From Promethearchaeota archaeon (GTDB lineage Archaea; Asgardarchaeota; Lokiarchaeia; Sigyniarchaeales; SOKP01): DNA of 64,000 nt. A program made the translations under genes and the position numbers. The stretch covers positions 27,218 to 91,217 of the forward strand of contig JAEOTP010000068.1 in the NCBI GenBank assembly GCA_016839765.1, read 5' to 3'. Below the pieces are notes generated by a model. It was not told where the DNA came from and made no database searches. It was given only the letters and a program-made list of their open reading frames with translations. Position 1 is the first letter of the stretch; every line of letters starts with the position of its first letter. Shown here piece by piece: positions 59,930 to 64,000 of this stretch.

Positions 59930-61993
59930 ATGATTAGAACCGTAAAGAAATTTTCCAATTTTGATGTATATGCTATTGTTAAAGAATTAGATTTAATTTT
60001 ATCAAATAGTTCGATTTCTAATGTTTATGAAGTTGAAGAATTATTGGTACTAAAAATAAATACCTCACAAGGGAAAAAAAATTTAATTGTTAAAGAAGAT
60101 TCTCGGATTAATTTAACTGAATATGATTATCCAGTTCCTAAATATCCAAGTCAATATATTATGTCTTTAAGAAAATTCTTAAAAAATAAACGAATTCTAA
60201 GAGTTTCTCAATACAATTTTGATAGGATAGTAATTATTGAGTTAAGCAATGGCGAAGCAGAACCTTGGAAGTTTATTATTGAACTGTTTAATAAAGGTAA
60301 TTTTTTGTTGTTAAATGAGAATAATATTGTTAAAATTGCTAAAAAATATAAAAGATTTAAGGATCGTAATGTTTTAGCTAACAAAGAATATATTTTTCCA
60401 AAATCACGAGGGATTGATTTTTTAAATATAAATAAAGATAATTTTAAAGAATTATTGAAATTAGATACAGACGTGGAAGTAGTAAGATATTTAGCAAGAA
60501 ATGTAAACATTGCCGGTTTTTATAGCGAAGAAATATGTTATAGAGCAGAAGTAGATAAAAAATTAGTTGGTGCGGATTTGTCTGAGGATGATGTAGAAAA
60601 ATTATATAACTCTTTTAAAAAATTAAGAAATGAATTACTCTTTGGGAAGATCGACGGTAAAATTATTTATGATAATAATGGTAATGAGATTTTTGTTCTT
60701 CCTTTCGAATTAAAATTGTTTAAAGATTATAAACAAAAAAAATTCGAATCTTTTAACAATGCCGTCGATGAATTTTTCTCAAAATTAGATTCAGAAAAAT
60801 TAATCATTCCCAAAGATCAAAAAATTTTAGACCAAATCAAATCTCAAAAAAAAATCTTAAAGAATCAACAAGAATATCTAGAAGAACTTAAAATTAAAAA
60901 GAAAAAATATTATACGTACGGAGATTACATTTATTCTAATTTTAGTACGTTAGATAAGTTATTTGCAATAATCCTAAATGCAAAAATAAAAAGATATGAT
61001 TGGGAAAAAATTAATGATGAGTTACAAAAAGCTAAAATGAAGAGTTTAGAAGATATCGATATTTTCGAGAAGTTAATACCCTCAACTAAGCAAGTGCTCA
61101 TTAAAATTAATAGTGATGAAGTTTATTTAGATTTAAAAAAAAGCATTGGTGAAAATGCTAATTTAATTTACTCTAAAGGAAAAAAAGCTGATAAAAAGAT
61201 AAAAGGTACTATAATAGCTATTGAAAAAACTAAAGCAAGTATTGAAAACTTAAAACTTGAGAAAGAATCTATGGAAGCTGAAGTTGATTTCTTAATAAAA
61301 AAACCAAAAAAGAAATGGTATGAAAAATTCAGATGGTTCTTCTCATCAGATGGATTTCTAGTAATTGGAGGAAGAGATGCCTCATCCAATGAAATTCTAT
61401 TTAAGAAATATATGGATTCAAATGATCTAATATTTCATACAAATTTTCCTGGATCTCCATTAACTGTTATTAAAAATCCTGAAAATAAGGAAATTCCTGA
61501 AATAACTATTAATGAAGCAGCGAACTTTGTAGCAAGCTATTCACGTGCATGGAAAGAAAATTGGGGTATGGCTGATGTTTTCTATGTGAACCCATCACAA
61601 GTTTCAAAAAGTCCACCTTCAGGTGAATTTTTAGCAAAAGGTTCTTTTATTATTTCAGGTAAAAAGAAATTTATTAAGAACGCAAAAACAGAGCTAGCAA
61701 TTGGATTAAATATTATAGACATCAGTCCTAATATAGAAGATAAGGGTGGAATTCTTTATCCTAAATTGATCTGCGGACCTCTATCAGCAATTCATATACA
61801 AACAAATTATTATGCATTAATAATACCATCAAAATCAGAAGGCTTAACCAAAGGAAAATTAGCTCAAAAAATAAAATCCTACTTTATTAACCATGTTGAT
61901 AACAAACTAAAAAAATGGATAAAATTATTGACAGTTGATGAAATATTACTTTGTTTACCAAGTGGACTCTCAACAATTAAATCAAGATCTTAA
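59930..61993 (+). CDS. NFACT-family protein (RqcH/Tae2/FbpA-like), right-arm copy
   Basis: FSNFDVYAIVKELDLILSNSSISNVYEVEELLVLKI...KWYEKFRWFFSSDGFLVIGGRDASSNE; 687 aa. Confidence 0.93.
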   Translation: MIRTVKKFSNFDVYAIVKELDLILSNSSISNVYEVEELLVLKINTSQGKKNLIVKEDSRINLTEYDYPVPKYPSQYIMSLRKFLKNKRILRVSQYNFDRIVIIELSNGEAEPWKFIIELFNKGNFLLLNENNIVKIAKKYKRFKDRNVLANKEYIFPKSRGIDFLNINKDNFKELLKLDTDVEVVRYLARNVNIAGFYSEEICYRAEVDKKLVGADLSEDDVEKLYNSFKKLRNELLFGKIDGKIIYDNNGNEIFVLPFELKLFKDYKQKKFESFNNAVDEFFSKLDSEKLIIPKDQKILDQIKSQKKILKNQQEYLEELKIKKKKYYTYGDYIYSNFSTLDKLFAIILNAKIKRYDWEKINDELQKAKMKSLEDIDIFEKLIPSTKQVLIKINSDEVYLDLKKSIGENANLIYSKGKKADKKIKGTIIAIEKTKASIENLKLEKESMEAEVDFLIKKPKKKWYEKFRWFFSSDGFLVIGGRDASSNEILFKKYMDSNDLIFHTNFPGSPLTVIKNPENKEIPEITINEAANFVASYSRAWKENWGMADVFYVNPSQVSKSPPSGEFLAKGSFIISGKKKFIKNAKTELAIGLNIIDISPNIEDKGGILYPKLICGPLSAIHIQTNYYALIIPSKSEGLTKGKLAQKIKSYFINHVDNKLKKWIKLLTVDEILLCLPSGLSTIKSRS

Positions 61994-62734
61994 TTTTGAT
62001 TTAATCCACTGTTTTATTTTAGGAATGTTTTTGTAGTTATCAAATAAAATGCCATCAATCCCTATATTAATCAAGGATTTAATGAGTTTTATAGGATTTT
62101 CACTTACAATAAAATCCCAGGATAATGGTAAAATTTCATTCTTATGACAGATATCAATAAACTTAGATGAAACCAGGCTTGATCTTAAACTAATTATATC
62201 TGGCTTGAAAATTAACTTTTTTTGTGCGCCTTGCTTTAAGAAATCATCTAACTTGAACTCTTGTGCTTTAGTAATATTATAACATATTCTACATTTGGGT
62301 AATTTAGCTTTCATTAGTTTTAAGATATGAATATCCCGCCCACTGATAATTGATTCTTCTATTAAATCATTTTCTTTAATTGTTTTTGTTATTTCATCAT
62401 GTAAATGTTCTTCTTTTAATTCAATCATGAATTGTATTCTTCTTTTTAGCAGTTTTAAAACTTCAGACAATAATGGAATTTGTTCTTGACATTTTTTTGT
62501 TTTTATAGTCTTAAGTTCATCATAGTTATGGTTATCTAATCGTCCTGTTCCATATGTCATTCTATCTAACGTGGAATCATGCATAATAATTAATTGTCCA
62601 TCTTTTGTTTTCCGCACATCCAATTCAATATAATTTGCACCGTATTCTATTGCTTTCTCAAAGGCATTTATTGTATTTTCATCAAAATCGGTTCTTGTTC
62701 CTCTATGCCCGATATATAAGAATTCAGATTTCAT
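61982..62734 (-). CDS. Glycerophosphodiester phosphodiesterase-like (GDPD), right-arm copy
   Basis: GHRGTRTDFDENTINAFEKAIEYGANYIELDVRKTKDGQLIIMHDSTLDRMT. Confidence 0.9.
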   Translation of the reverse strand: MKSEFLYIGHRGTRTDFDENTINAFEKAIEYGANYIELDVRKTKDGQLIIMHDSTLDRMTYGTGRLDNHNYDELKTIKTKKCQEQIPLLSEVLKLLKRRIQFMIELKEEHLHDEITKTIKENDLIEESIISGRDIHILKLMKAKLPKCRICYNITKAQEFKLDDFLKQGAQKKLIFKPDIISLRSSLVSSKFIDICHKNEILPLSWDFIVSENPIKLIKSLINIGIDGILFDNYKNIPKIKQWIKSKLRS

Positions 62735-62758
62735 TATTTTAAGAATATCTTAAATCTT

Positions 62759-63175
62759 TTAAATCTCTTGGATTAAATACAAATAAATTAAGATTATTAT
62801 AATTCCTAAAACAGTAAATGTAAAAACCCAGAGATTTAGAATAGACTGGCCCAAAGATAAAACTATGAGAAATAGAAATTCTTTCCAACTTATAGGTTTC
62901 CCAACAATTTCTTTATAATTTCCTATACTAACCATCATAAAGAAGAAAAATAATAAAATAACACTAGTTTTAATCAATAAATCTATTATGTCAAATAATA
63001 CATTTTTATCCATAAAAACAGTAATGATCTCAATATTAAAGAAAATAGATATAATTAAAAATATACCTCCAAAAATAACAGAAATAATTACGGATCTATA
63101 GGCAAATTTCTCGTTAAAAGCTTGTTTGGCTTTAAAATTTGTCTTTTTATTTGGGGATTTAGAAATTTTTGACAT
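62759..63175 (-). CDS. Four-TM membrane protein, right-arm copy
   Basis: See 34616-35029. Confidence 0.75.
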   Translation of the reverse strand: MSKISKSPNKKTNFKAKQAFNEKFAYRSVIISVIFGGIFLIISIFFNIEIITVFMDKNVLFDIIDLLIKTSVILLFFFFMMVSIGNYKEIVGKPISWKEFLFLIVLSLGQSILNLWVFTFTVLGIIIILIYLYLIQEI

Positions 63176-63176
63176 T

Positions 63177-63977
63177 TTATCGGCGATACCTTTCCATAAT
63201 TTCCTTTAGTTTTATAATTCTATAAATATAAAATCCATATAATACTACAGCAAGACTGAAAATTACTATAGTAAAAACAAAAATTGTTAGTTTTAAAAGA
63301 GGTAATTCACTTTCGGGAGGGTGGTTTATATTAATTAAAAAAATACTGCTTTTCATAATTCCTTGAGGATAACTGGGAGTAAGTCCATATGTTATATTAA
63401 AAGCGAAAGGTTCACCATATTCCAAATAAACATCTTCATCAATATCTCCTTGAAGATTATTTATTGGAATAGAAAATTCATAAGTAGAAGTTTCACCTTC
63501 CAATTTTGCAGCTCCATTGCCATTTGATGCAGAATCTGGAATAAAAACACTGTTATTTATAAAATAATCAAAATAGTCGAACTCATCTTCAGTTATATTA
63601 GAAAATTGAACAATTTTCGCATCTATAAAATCTTTTATATCTTCAGAAGAACTATTTGAAATTAAAATCCCTACAAATTCACTCGTTCTATTTACCACTA
63701 TAGATTCCAATTCAATTTTAACTGCAATATATAGATTTGAACTGCTTTGCATTACCCATAAATTAATTGGTAAATCAGTTAAGTTTGTCTGAATTTTATA
63801 TGCTTCATCCCATTCGTTGGCAAATGAATCAATCTGCCCATCAATAGTAGGAGTTTTGCCAAAGTTAGGATCGATTTCTTCCAAAGCACCATGACAAGGT
63901 ATTGTGAAAAGTACTGAAATGAAAAATATGTTAATAATAAACATAGATAATAAAATTTTAAGAATTAGTTTCCTCAA
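63177..63977 (-). CDS. Membrane-anchored extracellular DOMON/CBM9-like protein, right-arm copy
   Basis: KTPTIDGQIDSFANEWDEAYK...LWVMQSSSNLYIAVKIE, C-terminal TM. Confidence 0.7.
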   Translation of the reverse strand: MRKLILKILLSMFIINIFFISVLFTIPCHGALEEIDPNFGKTPTIDGQIDSFANEWDEAYKIQTNLTDLPINLWVMQSSSNLYIAVKIELESIVVNRTSEFVGILISNSSSEDIKDFIDAKIVQFSNITEDEFDYFDYFINNSVFIPDSASNGNGAAKLEGETSTYEFSIPINNLQGDIDEDVYLEYGEPFAFNITYGLTPSYPQGIMKSSIFLININHPPESELPLLKLTIFVFTIVIFSLAVVLYGFYIYRIIKLKEIMERYRR

Positions 63978-64000
63978 GATATTATTGCCACGTAATTATA

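Larger units (their letters stand above)
48867..63977. repeat. Right arm of the diverged inverted duplication (extends to or beyond the window end)
   Basis: Mirror-order paralogs of 33748-48355. Confidence 0.9.

Noticed and set aside
59858-59958. Overlap between the 59419-59958 ORF and the NFACT start as a real overlapping gene pair
   Set aside because: The N-terminal extension is low-complexity; the MAKHKK start at 59859 matches the left-arm paralog better.
1-64000. CRISPR array, rRNA genes, IS elements/transposases or prophage genes
   Set aside because: None seen: no regularly spaced direct repeats, no rRNA signatures, no transposase/integrase motifs in the ORF track.

Overview
AT-rich, gene-dense archaeal chromosome window. 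Gene content points to an Asgard (Lokiarchaeia-like) archaeon: SMC/ScpA/ScpB, Orc1/Cdc6-like protein, eL15, RNase P proteins Rpp30/Pop5, NFACT/RqcH, Roadblock/LC7 proteins and archaeal-type tRNAs with non-canonical insertions. The first ~33.6 kb is largely core and metabolic: MoxR ATPase (partial), Dam-like methylase, glycyl-radical enzyme, tRNA-Ala(CGC) with an intron, ValS, GT2, a condensin operon, nitrilase, HAD, eL15, a 1209-aa orphan, MFS, a TPP-enzyme/SDR pair, a HcyS/DUF39-like protein and the RNase P operon. The last ~30 kb is an ancient, diverged, head-to-head inverted duplication of a ~14.5 kb locus, with its symmetry axis at a tRNA-Arg(TCT) gene whose D-loop carries a repetitive insertion. 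Each arm has DOMON-like protein / TM protein / GDPD / NFACT / TM protein / PyrI / CTP-dependent lipid kinase-like / TrpB2 / Roadblock / a three-gene cassette of unknown function (A ~768 aa, B ~735-799 aa, C ~90 aa 2-TM) / RecB-like PD-(D/E)XK nuclease. The A-B-C cassette is inverted relative to its neighbours between the two arms. The best candidate for an undescribed system is this A-B-C + Roadblock module. Other unusual points: an SMC with a duplicated helical segment where the hinge should be, a SAP-kleisin fusion, an Orc1/Cdc6 homolog with degenerate Walker motifs, and a conserved stem-loop upstream of both trpB copies. All family calls are by-eye motif recognition; no database search was run.
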